From Sphingomonas sp. (GTDB lineage Bacteria > Pseudomonadota > Alphaproteobacteria > Sphingomonadales > Sphingomonadaceae), in contig NZ_JAGHZV010000004.1 in the NCBI RefSeq assembly GCF_017745215.1, forward strand, positions 184,172 to 248,171: a stretch of 64,000 bases of DNA, written 5' to 3'. The position numbers and the translations under genes are program-made. Position 1 is the first letter of the stretch. The number at the start of each line of letters is the position of its first letter. Below the pieces are notes generated by a model. That model did no database searches. It saw nothing but the letters and a program-made list of their open reading frames with translations, and was not told the DNA's origin. Positions 53,872 through 61,840 of the stretch are shown piece by piece.

Positions 53872-54509
53872 ATCGCGAGGATCGGTGTGAAGGTGCGCAC
53901 ATTCTCGATCCGGTCGTTGGCGATCCTTCCGTCGAGCTGCACCCAGCAATGCGCGTGGAACGGGCGCAGCCGCACGCCGAGCACCAGTATCGGCGTGAGA
54001 CCGCGGCCTGCCATGTGGCTGGCCACAGCGATCGACCGCGCGAGGCACTTGTCGTGCGACGCGGTCAGCAGTGCGGTCGCCTCATGGGCGTGCGCGATCG
54101 CGCCTGCGAGTCCTTCGTACGCAGCGCTGGCGCGTACGCGCTCCTTGCGCCGGCGAAAGCGCGCGACGGTCGCCGCGAGGCCGGCGAGCCTCAGGCTCGC
54201 CGAAGTGACGGCGAATTGGAGCAACGCAACAGGGAGCAGCGACGCCCGCGGCCGGTCATGTTCGATCTCGAGCAGGCTCGCCGTAGGTGCGGCGGCGCGC
54301 GCGCAGGCCGGAGGCGTCGATCCCGACACGAGAAGGCCGTGCCGGGTGAGGGCATCGACGTCGCCGCCCGCGTCGCCCACGGCCCATGTGCGGAAACGAT
54401 CCTCCAGGTCAGCGCCGAGGCAGAAATAGCGGTCGCCTGGCAGATCGAGGAAAACGGCGCGGTCGCCGACGAAGCAGTAGGACAGGCCTTCGCGCAGCTG
54501 ATGGGTCAT
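53868..54509 (-). CDS. Lasso peptide leader peptidase (B protein, fused B1-B2)
   Basis: A 213-residue maturation protein. Residues 1-75 look like the PqqD-like leader-binding domain (REGLSYCFVGDRAVFLDLPG, then RYFCLG), and the C-terminal part is the transglutaminase-like cysteine protease with Cys155 (SHDKCLARS), His187 (FHAHCW) and Asp193 (VQLDG). It recognises the leader and cuts it off before cyclisation. The ribosome site before ATG 54509 is weak, unlike that of the precursor. It overlaps the C gene by 4 nt. Confidence 0.9.
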   Translation of the reverse strand: MTHQLREGLSYCFVGDRAVFLDLPGDRYFCLGADLEDRFRTWAVGDAGGDVDALTRHGLLVSGSTPPACARAAAPTASLLEIEHDRPRASLLPVALLQFAVTSASLRLAGLAATVARFRRRKERVRASAAYEGLAGAIAHAHEATALLTASHDKCLARSIAVASHMAGRGLTPILVLGVRLRPFHAHCWVQLDGRIANDRIENVRTFTPILAI

Positions 54510-54520
54510 CGCGGGGGTTC

Positions 54521-54543
54521 GGCGCGCGGCCAGGCCGCGCGCC
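54521..54543 (-). promoter_or_regulatory. Stem-loop between lasso precursor and B gene
   Basis: A perfect GC-rich inverted repeat, GGCGCGCGGCC then one base then GGCCGCGCGCC, fills most of the 42-bp gap after the precursor gene. No T-run follows, so it is more likely an mRNA-stabilising or attenuating hairpin than a full terminator. It would favour precursor over enzyme synthesis. Confidence 0.7.
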
Positions 54544-54551
54544 GGGTCCGA

Positions 54552-54680
54552 TCACTCGTCGGAGAGACCGGGAAGCATGCGGGTGGACTGGTCGTCCTTG
54601 AACTCGCCCGCATTGCCCTTGGTCTCGGTGCTCGCCGCGCCGAGGTCGATGATCGGTTCGTGTTCGACGGTCCGTTCCAT
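54552..54680 (-). CDS. Lasso peptide precursor
   Basis: A 42-residue precursor. Leader: residues 1-21, MERTVEHEPIIDLGAASTET followed by K; Thr20 stands at the -2 position, as lasso enzymes require. Predicted core: residues 22-42, GNAGEFKD then DQSTRMLPGLSDE. Gly1 would be joined to Asp8 (8-residue ring) or Asp9 (9-residue ring). The leader and the GLSDE ending resemble sphingomonad lasso peptides. AAGGAG lies 7 nt before the ATG. It is followed by a stem-loop and then the B and C genes, which settles the call. Confidence 0.9.
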   Translation of the reverse strand: MERTVEHEPIIDLGAASTETKGNAGEFKDDQSTRMLPGLSDE

Positions 54681-54782
54681 ATCGCTTCTCCTTGCACGCT
54701 GCTCCAGGCAGCGCCGCAAGGCTGCGGCGGCAAGCGGCATATACCAACTTTATACGGGCCAAATTGTGCGATTGTTGCGGGG

Positions 54783-55397
54783 TCAGGTAGCATCCCGAGG
54801 CCTGATCTGCGCGGCGATCTGCGGCACGCAGCGCAGCCGGCGGCGATGGTAGGCGTCGAGTGCCTGCCGCGCGCCGTTCCAGCGGCCCGCCTCTACGTGC
54901 CCGGCGATCGTGTCGAGCTCGGCCTCGCAGTCGTGCAGCAGCCGCCCCTCGACCCGACGGACGATATGGAGCCGGTCGTTGAGCGACGCGATCTGGGCGC
55001 GGTGCTCATGATTGGGCGAATGCTCGGCGATCCAGGCGAAGAGCCGCGCGGCATCGTCGGCGTGGTCGTCGCCGGACAGCGAATCCAGCCGGGGCGGAGG
55101 GACTTCGCTTCGCGCGGCAGCGCGTATCGCCAGCGCAAGCAGTTCCGCGCTCCAGCCGTAGAGATCGCGCAGTCCCGCTTCGCTCACCAACGGCTGGCGA
55201 AAACCTTCATGCTGCCAGCTGTCGACCAGCCGCTCGCCGGTCAGCCGATGCAGCGCGTCGCGGATCGGCGTGACGCTCGCCGCAAGCTCGCCCGAGAGCC
55301 GCGCCGGGTCGAGCCGCTCGCCGGGGCTGAAGGCACCGGCGAGGACGCGCGCCTTCAGCGCGGCATAAACGCGCATCATCGTCCCGCCGGGACTCAT
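54783..55397 (-). CDS. GntR-family transcriptional regulator
   Basis: A 204-residue GntR-type regulator. The N-terminal winged helix reads RVYAALKARVLAGAFSPGER, then LDPARLSGELAASVTPIRDAL; the C-terminal helical ligand domain is FCD-like. The ATG at 55397 overlaps the PhyH stop (ATGA), fixing the start. It lies between the quorum-sensing genes and the precursor gene, 102 bp upstream of the latter, and probably controls the lasso genes or the whole operon. Ligand unknown. Confidence 0.85.
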   Translation of the reverse strand: MSPGGTMMRVYAALKARVLAGAFSPGERLDPARLSGELAASVTPIRDALHRLTGERLVDSWQHEGFRQPLVSEAGLRDLYGWSAELLALAIRAAARSEVPPPRLDSLSGDDHADDAARLFAWIAEHSPNHEHRAQIASLNDRLHIVRRVEGRLLHDCEAELDTIAGHVEAGRWNGARQALDAYHRRRLRCVPQIAAQIRPRDAT

Positions 55398-56293
55398 GGC
55401 CCGGTCCGCTCGGCGCCGCGCTGCTGCGCTTGGACATAGTCGGCGAGCATCGCCTGCTGGTCGGCACGCAGCGCGTCGGTCGCGGCGAGATGCTCGGGAA
55501 CGTCGTCCTGGAGCAGGATCGACGGGCATTGTCCCTCGAAATTGCCGAGGTTGGGGCGGTGCTGGCGATAGCCGACCAGCGCCGCCAGTTCGGCGGGGAA
55601 GCGGCGCGCAACCTCGGGTGGATAGGCGAGCCACTGATTTTCATAGGGTTTGAGCCAGCCGAGGCAGTAGCTAACGATGATCGCGCGCCGCGTGGCGGTA
55701 GTGACGTTGCCGCCGGCGCCATGGAGCGTCGAGCCGAGGAAGACGATCGCGTCGCCGGGATCGCATTCCGCCACGATCGGCTCGCCCGCCACTTCGCTGT
55801 CCAGTGCGGCCGCACCGTGGCTTGCGGGCCAGATCAGCGTCGCGCCATTGGCGGCGGTAAACGGCGTCAGCGGCCAGATGACGTTGACGAGATATTCGAT
55901 CTCACCGGTGACGCCCCTCCACATATCCTGGTCGCGGTGCGGGAACTGGGGAAGCGCACCGGGGTGGATCTCGATCGCCTGGCTGAGGTTGAGCTGGATC
56001 GTGTCGCACCAGGGCGACAGCACCGCTTCCGCCAGTCCGAGCACCTCGCGGTGGAGCACCAGCTCGGCTGCGGCGTCGGAACGGCTCAGCAGGCGCCCGA
56101 ACCGCTTGGTCCGCGCACCGTAGAAGCCTCCCTCGCAGAAGGGCGTCGCCTCGAAGTGCGGCGACAGGTCTATGGCGAGGCGGGCGATCGTGTCGCCGGA
56201 AACCACGCCGTGCAGGATGCTGAAACCCTCGGCGCCGAGCGCATCGGGCCGGACGGCCGTGCCCGCATCGGGGCTCTGGATATCTGCGATCAT
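55394..56293 (-). CDS. Phytanoyl-CoA dioxygenase (PhyH) family protein
   Basis: A 299-residue Fe(II)/2-oxoglutarate oxygenase. Iron ligands are visible as FPHRDQ (His119, Asp121) and STLHGAGG (His191), with an arginine in TTATRRAI for 2-oxoglutarate. PhyH genes are frequent partners of luxI in sphingomonads, with an unproven role in modifying the signal. Alternatively, as it shares the lasso operon, it might hydroxylate the peptide. The ATG at 56293 has GAGGAG upstream and follows luxI by 11 nt. Confidence 0.85.
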   Translation of the reverse strand: MIADIQSPDAGTAVRPDALGAEGFSILHGVVSGDTIARLAIDLSPHFEATPFCEGGFYGARTKRFGRLLSRSDAAAELVLHREVLGLAEAVLSPWCDTIQLNLSQAIEIHPGALPQFPHRDQDMWRGVTGEIEYLVNVIWPLTPFTAANGATLIWPASHGAAALDSEVAGEPIVAECDPGDAIVFLGSTLHGAGGNVTTATRRAIIVSYCLGWLKPYENQWLAYPPEVARRFPAELAALVGYRQHRPNLGNFEGQCPSILLQDDVPEHLAATDALRADQQAMLADYVQAQQRGAERTGP

Positions 56294-56304
56294 TGTCCGT
56301 CTCC

Positions 56305-56919
56305 TCAGGCCGCGTGGGAGGCCGCAACGGTGCGCGGCTCGCAGAACACGCCCGCGGCGGCGAGCTTGTCGAGCGTGTCGGGCTCGATCTCGATCCGGAG
56401 CGCGCCGAGCATCTTGCCGGCATGCTCGCGCGGAAGCCCGAGCGGGGCGCAGGTCCAGCCGAACCCGAGGATCTGCTGCAGCCACGGCAGCTCTGCGACC
56501 CCGGTATAGCAGCGCACGCCGTTCGCCACGGCGAACTGCGCGATTGCCGTCACCAGCATGTTGCGTGCGACGCGGCGTTCGGCGGCGCGAAGCCCGCGCG
56601 ACAGGCAGAAGCGCGTGATCTCGAGCACGCCGGGTCCGCTGGGTGGCGCCTCGTCGCAGAGGTCGGGGAACAGCCCGGTGAGGATGCCCGGTTCATCGGT
56701 CGGGAGCAGCCGCGCCGAGGCGAGGTGGCGCCGCTCGGGATCGGTCAGGATGAGATAGGTCGCACGCGCATTGTCGAACTGGTCGACTTCGTAGCGGTCG
56801 GCGAGGACGGGCAGGTCCCAGCCGAGCAGGTCGATGAAGACCTGCTTGCGCGCTTCGAACATGCCGCGCAGCGCGACGCGCTCGTGCATGCGGTTGGTGT
56901 CGTCGACGATAAGCATCAT
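56305..56919 (-). CDS. Acyl-homoserine lactone synthase (LuxI family)
   Basis: A 204-residue autoinducer synthase making N-acyl-homoserine lactone from S-adenosylmethionine and acyl-ACP. Family signatures: the N-terminal ALRGMFEARKQVFIDLLGWD, DQFDNARATYLI, ASARLLPT and LEITRFCLS with the catalytic-site Arg/Glu residues. The chain length made cannot be predicted. It lies 78 nt downstream of the luxR gene on the same strand and is followed closely by PhyH. Confidence 0.92.
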   Translation of the reverse strand: MMLIVDDTNRMHERVALRGMFEARKQVFIDLLGWDLPVLADRYEVDQFDNARATYLILTDPERRHLASARLLPTDEPGILTGLFPDLCDEAPPSGPGVLEITRFCLSRGLRAAERRVARNMLVTAIAQFAVANGVRCYTGVAELPWLQQILGFGWTCAPLGLPREHAGKMLGALRIEIEPDTLDKLAAAGVFCEPRTVAASHAA

Positions 56920-56997
56920 GGCACTCGCTCCAGAAAAAAGGCGAGCGCCCTAAGAGCAGCCGGCAAACCGGCGGCCCATTCCAAGGAATGAGGGTTG

Positions 56998-57750
56998 TCA
57001 GGCGATCAGGTCGCTGAAGCAGACCGCGCCGTCATAGAGCGCGCGCACCGTCAGCATCGAGCGAGTCGACGCGTCATAGCGCTCGCGCGCATTGCGGAGA
57101 TGCTCGATCACGGTGGTGTGGCTGACGCCGAGGATCTGCGCGATCTCCCAGTCGGTCTTGCCGCGACCCACCCACATGATGCACTCGACCTGCCGGTCGG
57201 TAAGTGCGGGCGGATTGGGGAGCGGGCGCCGCGCCGCCAGCCGGCGCCCGGTCTCGAACAAGAGCTGGCCCGCGAGCTGTGCGAACGGGATGCGGTCCTC
57301 CGGCATGCCCTCTCCGGCCGGCCAGGCGAACGAACACGAGCCCAGCGTTTCGCCGGGCACATTGCCCGGCACGGTGAAGCCATCGCCGATGCCGTGCGTC
57401 TGCGCTTCGGCCAGGACATGATGGTCGCGCTTGGACAGGTTGATCAGCCCGTGCACCGCAGCCCAGCGGAATCCATAGGCCGTGACATGGCTCGCACGGT
57501 GTATCGGGTCGGAGACGCCGAGCCCCTCGGTGTCGAACCAATGCTCCCAGGCTTCGGGATAATTGTGGAGCCGGAGCGCCGAATCGGGCGCGCGCAGGAA
57601 GTCGACATGCTGGCTCAGTGCGAAATAGCGGCAGCCGAGACGCGCGCTGGTTTCGACGAGCGCGTCGCGGAGCGCGTCGCGGAGCGCGTCGAGGCTGTCG
57701 ATGGTCTGGAGCGACGCGAGGTAATCCTGCGCCGCGGCGAGCGACGGCAT
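56998..57750 (-). CDS. LuxR-family quorum-sensing regulator
   Basis: A 250-residue LuxR-type regulator. The autoinducer-binding domain holds GCRYFALSQH, the NYPEAWEHWFDTEGLGVSDP stretch (Trp/Tyr/Asp ligand pocket) and GIGDGFTVPGNVPG. The C-terminal HTH is LTDRQVECIMWVGRGKTDWE, then IAQILGVSHTTVIEHL. It is the first gene of the minus-strand run that goes on to luxI, PhyH, GntR and the lasso genes. Its N terminus has an in-frame 4-residue repeat. Confidence 0.92.
   Translation of the reverse strand: MPSLAAAQDYLASLQTIDSLDALRDALRDALVETSARLGCRYFALSQHVDFLRAPDSALRLHNYPEAWEHWFDTEGLGVSDPIHRASHVTAYGFRWAAVHGLINLSKRDHHVLAEAQTHGIGDGFTVPGNVPGETLGSCSFAWPAGEGMPEDRIPFAQLAGQLLFETGRRLAARRPLPNPPALTDRQVECIMWVGRGKTDWEIAQILGVSHTTVIEHLRNARERYDASTRSMLTVRALYDGAVCFSDLIA
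57658..57693. repeat. 12-bp tandem repeat, three copies, inside luxR
   Basis: Three copies of a 12-bp unit (GAGCGCGTCGCG, the last slightly changed) lie in the N-terminal coding part of luxR and translate as Ala-Leu-Arg-Asp repeats. Copy number could vary by slippage without shifting the frame. Confidence 0.8.
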
Positions 57751-58013
57751 GTCCAGTCGGCCCGCGAGCGAGCGACGGACTCAAGCCATCGCCGACTCGC
57801 CGCCCTCACTTGTTCCGTCCGGCGCACGGCTCTCAACTACCGGTCCTGGCGGAGGTGAAAAGCTTCGACGGAGCGTGCGAAATCCCGCCCCGGTCGCAGT
57901 CCGATCTAGGTAAACCTCTTGAAATATATCAAATATATTCGCTCTATAATCGTAGGCGTGCGCGGTGAGCCAAGCCTCCAGCGCGCCGAATAGTTTGCGT
58001 ACGAGGGTGCACC
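57751..58013. promoter_or_regulatory. Divergent promoter region of the two luxR genes
   Basis: This 263-bp gap must drive both luxR genes. It holds TGCGA-N13-TCGCA (57876-57898), a possible regulator site, and an AT-rich block ending in TATAAT (57945-57950), a good -10 for the rightward luxR. The best upstream TTGAAA is 20 bp away, so the -35 is poor and activation may be needed. Confidence 0.5.
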
Positions 58014-58787
58014 GTGTCGCTGGACTGCTGCGCATCGCTCGGCGACCTGCGCGCAATGCGAGTCGTCGCCGAATTTGCGGCCGAGAGCCAGGCGGTCGAG
58101 TCGATCTCCGATCTCGATCGCCTGCTCGGGGCTGCCGCGGCCGAACTTGGTTTCAGATACCATGCGCTGGTCCAGCACGGCAGGCCTGCGCGGGCGGCGG
58201 ACGCCCGACTGGCCCTGCTCGACTATCCGGGAAGCTGGCAGGAGCGGTTCGACACGGATGGGCTCTACGAGATCGATCCGGTGCAACGCGCGTGCAGGAC
58301 GCAGCTGGTGGGGTTTGCCTGGTCGGAGCTCGGCAAGCTGATCCGGCTGACGCCGAAGCAGCGCCAAGTGCTCGAGGAAAGCCGGCGCCACGGCATCGGC
58401 GAAGGCTTCACGGTACCGATCCATTTGCCTGGCGAGCGCGCGGCCTCGTGCTCGTTCGCGACGCGTGCCGGCACCGCGCTGCCGGCACGCAACCTGATGG
58501 CGGCGCAGCTCGTCGGGCAGTTCGGCTTCGAGGTAAGCCGCCGGATCACGCGTGCGCGAGCAACGGCGGCCGGGCACCTGTCGCCGCGCCAGCGCGAGTG
58601 CGTGCTGCTGATGGCGCAGGGCAAGTCGGACTGGGAGATCGGGCGCATCCTCGAGCTGAGCGAGGAGACGGTCACCAAATATCTCAACGCGGCGCGGTCG
58701 CGCTTCGATGTCGCTCGTCGGACCCAGCTGGCGATCATGGCGCTCCATGACGGCGAGATTGGCTTCGACGAAGTGCTGCGTCACTAA
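58014..58787 (+). CDS. Second LuxR-family regulator
   Basis: A 257-residue LuxR-type protein, similar in layout to the first: ligand domain with GFRYHALVQH, DYPGSWQERFDTDGLYEIDP and GIGEGFTVPIHLPG, and HTH LSPRQRECVLLMAQGKSDWE then IGRILELSEETVTKYL. No luxI follows it, so it is a LuxR solo that may respond to the same signal. Start uncertain: GTG at 58014 or ATG at 58056. It points away from the lasso operon, with divergent control. Confidence 0.88.
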   Translation: MSLDCCASLGDLRAMRVVAEFAAESQAVESISDLDRLLGAAAAELGFRYHALVQHGRPARAADARLALLDYPGSWQERFDTDGLYEIDPVQRACRTQLVGFAWSELGKLIRLTPKQRQVLEESRRHGIGEGFTVPIHLPGERAASCSFATRAGTALPARNLMAAQLVGQFGFEVSRRITRARATAAGHLSPRQRECVLLMAQGKSDWEIGRILELSEETVTKYLNAARSRFDVARRTQLAIMALHDGEIGFDEVLRH

Positions 58788-58847
58788 CCCCCAAAGGAGG
58801 TATCGCCGGGCCCGGGAGGTGAAGTCATCCTCGCTCCGGAGTTGAGC

Positions 58848-59621
58848 GTGCCCCCTTCGATCCCCGCCCCCGACTGGCAGCAGCCCAAATGCTATGCACA
58901 TCTGCGCGATGCCGACCGGCGCCTGTTCGCCTGGGAATGGCTGCGGCGGTGTCCGGCTTACCGTCGTGCCTGGCATCGCTATGGGCACGATCCCGACGGG
59001 CGGGTTGCCGCGCGCGTCGCGCGCCGGTTCGCGCTGGTCGCGCTCGAGGATCCGACGAAGGACGCAGGCTCGGCACATCCGATATGGCGCTCGGGGCACG
59101 ATCCGCACGTCGTATCCGCAAGCGCCGAGAGCCTGCCCACAACCTCGTCCGGATATTTTGACCTCTTGCGGTTGGCGCCTTTCGCGCATGTCACGGTGTC
59201 TCAGGACGGAAGCGAGCATTGGCTGTTCAGCGACGTGGGGTGGCTGCTGCGGCTAGACGTGATTGAAGGGACTCTCCTCGGCGGTCCGGCGCTCTTGCGT
59301 TTCCACCTCGAGGGCTTGTGCGACCTCCCCCCGCGCTTGCGGACGCTCGAGGATTTGATCCGCTTGTTCAAAGCCCCCGAGGCAGGGGTTGGCAGTCAGA
59401 CTTCGCGGCGCACCCAGCGCTGGATTGCCGAGCTCCGGACCGCCGACGCGCTCGAACAGGGCGCCAGCCATCGGCAGATCGCGCACCGGCTCTTCGGTGA
59501 CATCGCCGACAAGGAATGGCGGCTGGACAGCGACGCCTACCGGCTGCGCACGCAGCGGCTCGTGCGATCGGCGCGCGCACGATTGCGGCGACCGGTCGGC
59601 CCGGAATGGTTCGCCGGGTGA
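58848..59621 (+). CDS. DUF6499/DUF2285 element protein
   Basis: A 257-residue protein. The N-terminal part (YAHLRDADRRLFAWEWLRR) matches the DUF6499-type region, and the C-terminal part (LRTADALEQGASHRQIAHRL, then RLVRSARARLR) matches DUF2285, a HTH-like domain found in proteobacterial integrative elements near replication or excision genes. It probably binds DNA. The GTG at 58848 has GGAG 6 nt upstream; a TTG at 58842 is less well placed. Confidence 0.8.
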   Translation: MPPSIPAPDWQQPKCYAHLRDADRRLFAWEWLRRCPAYRRAWHRYGHDPDGRVAARVARRFALVALEDPTKDAGSAHPIWRSGHDPHVVSASAESLPTTSSGYFDLLRLAPFAHVTVSQDGSEHWLFSDVGWLLRLDVIEGTLLGGPALLRFHLEGLCDLPPRLRTLEDLIRLFKAPEAGVGSQTSRRTQRWIAELRTADALEQGASHRQIAHRLFGDIADKEWRLDSDAYRLRTQRLVRSARARLRRPVGPEWFAG

Positions 59622-59738
59622 GGCGCGGGCTCCGGCGGTTCATTGCGAGCGTCCGTGCACGACCAGGGACAAACCGAGGGGTGGCCTGATCCGATGCGTC
59701 GTCATCACAGCCGGGGGCTAACGCAAAGGAGAGACGGA

Positions 59739-59960
59739 ATGCCGAACTTCACCGTTGCACGCGATCTGGGCGACCATGAGCGGATTGCCGTGCGAATACC
59801 CGTTGCCGCGCAAATGATCGGCATCAGCCGGTCGAAATTCTACGAACTGCTCGACGCCGGGGAGATCGAAGCAATCAAGCTGGGAAGAAGCACGCTCATT
59901 CCGGTCGCCAGCCTCAAGACCTTTGTCGAAGAGTTGCGGCAGCGATCTGCGAAGATTTGA
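59739..59960 (+). CDS. Excisionase-like helix-turn-helix protein
   Basis: A 73-residue protein of the AlpA/excisionase type. Its HTH reads IPVAAQMIGISRSKFYELLD, then AGEIEAIKLGRSTLIPVASLKTF, the standard wing and strand pattern. It likely assists element excision or controls integrase genes. AAAGGAGAG stands 8 nt before the ATG at 59739. It follows the DUF2285 gene by 117 bp. Confidence 0.85.
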   Translation: MPNFTVARDLGDHERIAVRIPVAAQMIGISRSKFYELLDAGEIEAIKLGRSTLIPVASLKTFVEELRQRSAKI

Positions 59961-60115
59961 GTTCACCGGTTCCGGGGCCGTCTGGCGAGTTGAGACTTTC
60001 CACCGGCGGAGGCGGCTCCGGATACAGACCCTATGCACCGATCACATTCCAGGCGACCGCTTGGCGAGATGGGTGGCTAGGTGTTGCGAGGCGTCACAAG
60101 CAAATATCCGAATAG

Positions 60116-60165
60116 CCGTATAATTCGAGATTATACGGGTTGGCGCATATTCCAGCGATATGCGC
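60116..60165. promoter_or_regulatory. Two operator palindromes upstream of hipBA
   Basis: Two perfect 23-bp inverted repeats lie 27 bp apart (centre to centre): CCGTATAAT-N5-ATTATACGG (60116-60138) and GCGCATAT-N7-ATATGCGC (60143-60165). They lie in the AT-rich promoter region 58 nt before hipB. HipB-type antitoxins bind such dyads, so these are probably its autoregulatory operators. The two arm sequences differ. Confidence 0.75.
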
Positions 60166-60223
60166 TAATCCGTATATTGAAGATTTATCTCGACTAGCGT
60201 ATATGTGCTGTCGGAGACGACCG

Positions 60224-60475
60224 ATGGCCCAACTTGCCCGCACCCCAAAGCAGCTCGGCGAAGCACTGCGACGCTATCGCACGCTGGCCGGGCTCAACCA
60301 ATCCGACGTGGCCGCCAGGGCGGGCCTTCGCCAGGCGACGATCTCGCAAATCGAAAGTGGGCACGGCGCGGCGAAGATCGAGACGATCTGCGCCATACTG
60401 GCGGCGCTGGATCTCGAGCTCATGGTCGGTCCGCGCTCGAAGAGCAGCTCGGAGGATATCGAGGACATCTTCTGA
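60224..60475 (+). CDS. hipB: HipB-like antitoxin
   Basis: An 83-residue Xre/Cro-type protein. The HTH is LGEALRRYRTLAGLNQSDVA, then ARAGLRQATISQIESGHGAAKIE. The C-terminal tail (LMVGPRSKSSSEDIEDIF) is the usual HipB extension. It would neutralise HipA and repress the operon through the palindromes upstream. The ATG at 60224 is preceded by GGAGA; the frame extends further upstream but without a site. Its stop overlaps the hipA start. Confidence 0.88.
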   Translation: MAQLARTPKQLGEALRRYRTLAGLNQSDVAARAGLRQATISQIESGHGAAKIETICAILAALDLELMVGPRSKSSSEDIEDIF

Positions 60476-61821
60476 TGCCGCGCAGACCCGGTCGTGCTCC
60501 GCTCAACGTCTTCCTGAACAACCGCCATGTCGGCCGGCTGACGCGGCAGTCGAGCGGGGCGATCGACTTCGCTTATGATCCGAGCTGGCTCGGATGGGAG
60601 AACGCCATCCCGGTGTCGCTCTCGCTGCCGCTTCGCGAGACCCGCTATCTCGGCGACCGGGTCACGGCGGTATTCGAGAATCTCCTGCCCGATTCCAAAC
60701 CGATCCGCAGCCGCGTCGCCGAACGCGTGGGAGCCCAGGGCACCGATGCCTTCAGCTTGCTCAGCGAAATCGGCCGCGACTGCGTCGGCGCGCTGCAGTT
60801 CATGGCGATCGACGAACTTCCGCCGCCGACCACCGCGATCGACGGGATCGAAGTCGGCGAGGACGAAATCGCCGCCATCGTGGCGAACCTCGCGCGCGCC
60901 CCGCTCGGCCTCGACAAGGAAGACGACTTCCGCATCTCCATCGCCGGCGCGCAGGAAAAGACGGCGCTGCTGCGTCACGACGGAAAATGGCTGAAGCCGA
61001 CCGGCACGACGCCGACCACGCACATCCTCAAGCCCCAGATCGGCGAGCTGCCGAACGGCATCGACCTGTCGAACAGCGTCGAGAACGAATTCTACTGCCT
61101 CAAGCTGATGGAAGCGTTCGGGCTGCCCGCCAATGACGTCGAGATCGCCACCTTCGGGAAGACTAAGGTCCTCGTCGTCACGCGCTTCGATCGGCGCTGG
61201 ACCCGGGACGGAAGGCTGCTCCGGCTCCCGCAGGAGGATTGCTGCCAGGCGCTTTCGGTCCCGTCCGCCGGCAAATATGAAAGCGAAGGCGGACCCGGCA
61301 TCGCGGCGATCGCCCATCTGCTCGCCGGAAGCGACGATCCCTCGGGCGACCGGCTGGCCTTCTTCAAGGCGCAGCTCTTGTTCTGGCTGATCGGCGCGAC
61401 GGACGGCCATGCGAAGAACTTCAGCATCTTCCTGGCGCCGGGCGGCCGCTTTCGGATGACGCCGTTCTACGATGTCCTGACCGCGCAGCCGAGCCTCGAT
61501 GCGCACCAGATCCGCCGCAACCAATTCAAGCTGGCGATGGCGGTCGGCAATTCGCGCAAATATCGTATCTTCGAAATCCATGGGCGGCATTTCGTGGAGG
61601 CAGGCCGCGCCGCCGCACTGTCGACGCAGCTCATCGCCCGGGCGATCGACGATATCCGGCAAGCCTTCGATCGGGCGTTCGCGGCTGTCGAGGCCTTGCT
61701 TCCCGCGCATTTTCCGGAAGCCATTCACGCCACGGTCCTGGCCGGTGCGCGCGAGCGCTTGCACCGTCTCGCCACCGCTGACGCGGAACTGGGACGCGCC
61801 GCCTCTTCGGGATCGGCCTAG
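60475..61821 (+). CDS. hipA: HipA-like serine/threonine kinase toxin
   Basis: A 448-residue HipA-family kinase, which in Escherichia coli phosphorylates glutamyl-tRNA synthetase and causes dormancy. Visible: N-terminal subdomain 1 (GRLTRQSSGAIDFAYDPSWL), the P-loop-like ISIAGAQEKTAL (154-165), the catalytic loop GATDGHAKNFSIFL (Asp310) and FYDVLTAQP (metal-binding Asp). The toxin appears intact. The ATG at 60475 overlaps the hipB stop by one base. It may act as an addiction or defence module. Confidence 0.9.
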   Translation: MPRRPGRAPLNVFLNNRHVGRLTRQSSGAIDFAYDPSWLGWENAIPVSLSLPLRETRYLGDRVTAVFENLLPDSKPIRSRVAERVGAQGTDAFSLLSEIGRDCVGALQFMAIDELPPPTTAIDGIEVGEDEIAAIVANLARAPLGLDKEDDFRISIAGAQEKTALLRHDGKWLKPTGTTPTTHILKPQIGELPNGIDLSNSVENEFYCLKLMEAFGLPANDVEIATFGKTKVLVVTRFDRRWTRDGRLLRLPQEDCCQALSVPSAGKYESEGGPGIAAIAHLLAGSDDPSGDRLAFFKAQLLFWLIGATDGHAKNFSIFLAPGGRFRMTPFYDVLTAQPSLDAHQIRRNQFKLAMAVGNSRKYRIFEIHGRHFVEAGRAAALSTQLIARAIDDIRQAFDRAFAAVEALLPAHFPEAIHATVLAGARERLHRLATADAELGRAASSGSA

Positions 61822-61840
61822 CGGGTCAAATGCGCGCCGG

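Noticed and set aside
57876..57898. TGCGA-N13-TCGCA as a lux box
   Set aside because: The arms are only 5 bp and unlike the usual lux-box core; kept only as a possible site.
57919..57950. TTGAAA...TATAAT as a standard sigma-70 promoter
   Set aside because: The spacer is 20 bp, too long for a good promoter; only the -10 is convincing.
60205..60474. Upstream in-frame extension of hipA
   Set aside because: It overlaps hipB completely; the ATG at 60475 gives the family N terminus and couples with the hipB stop.
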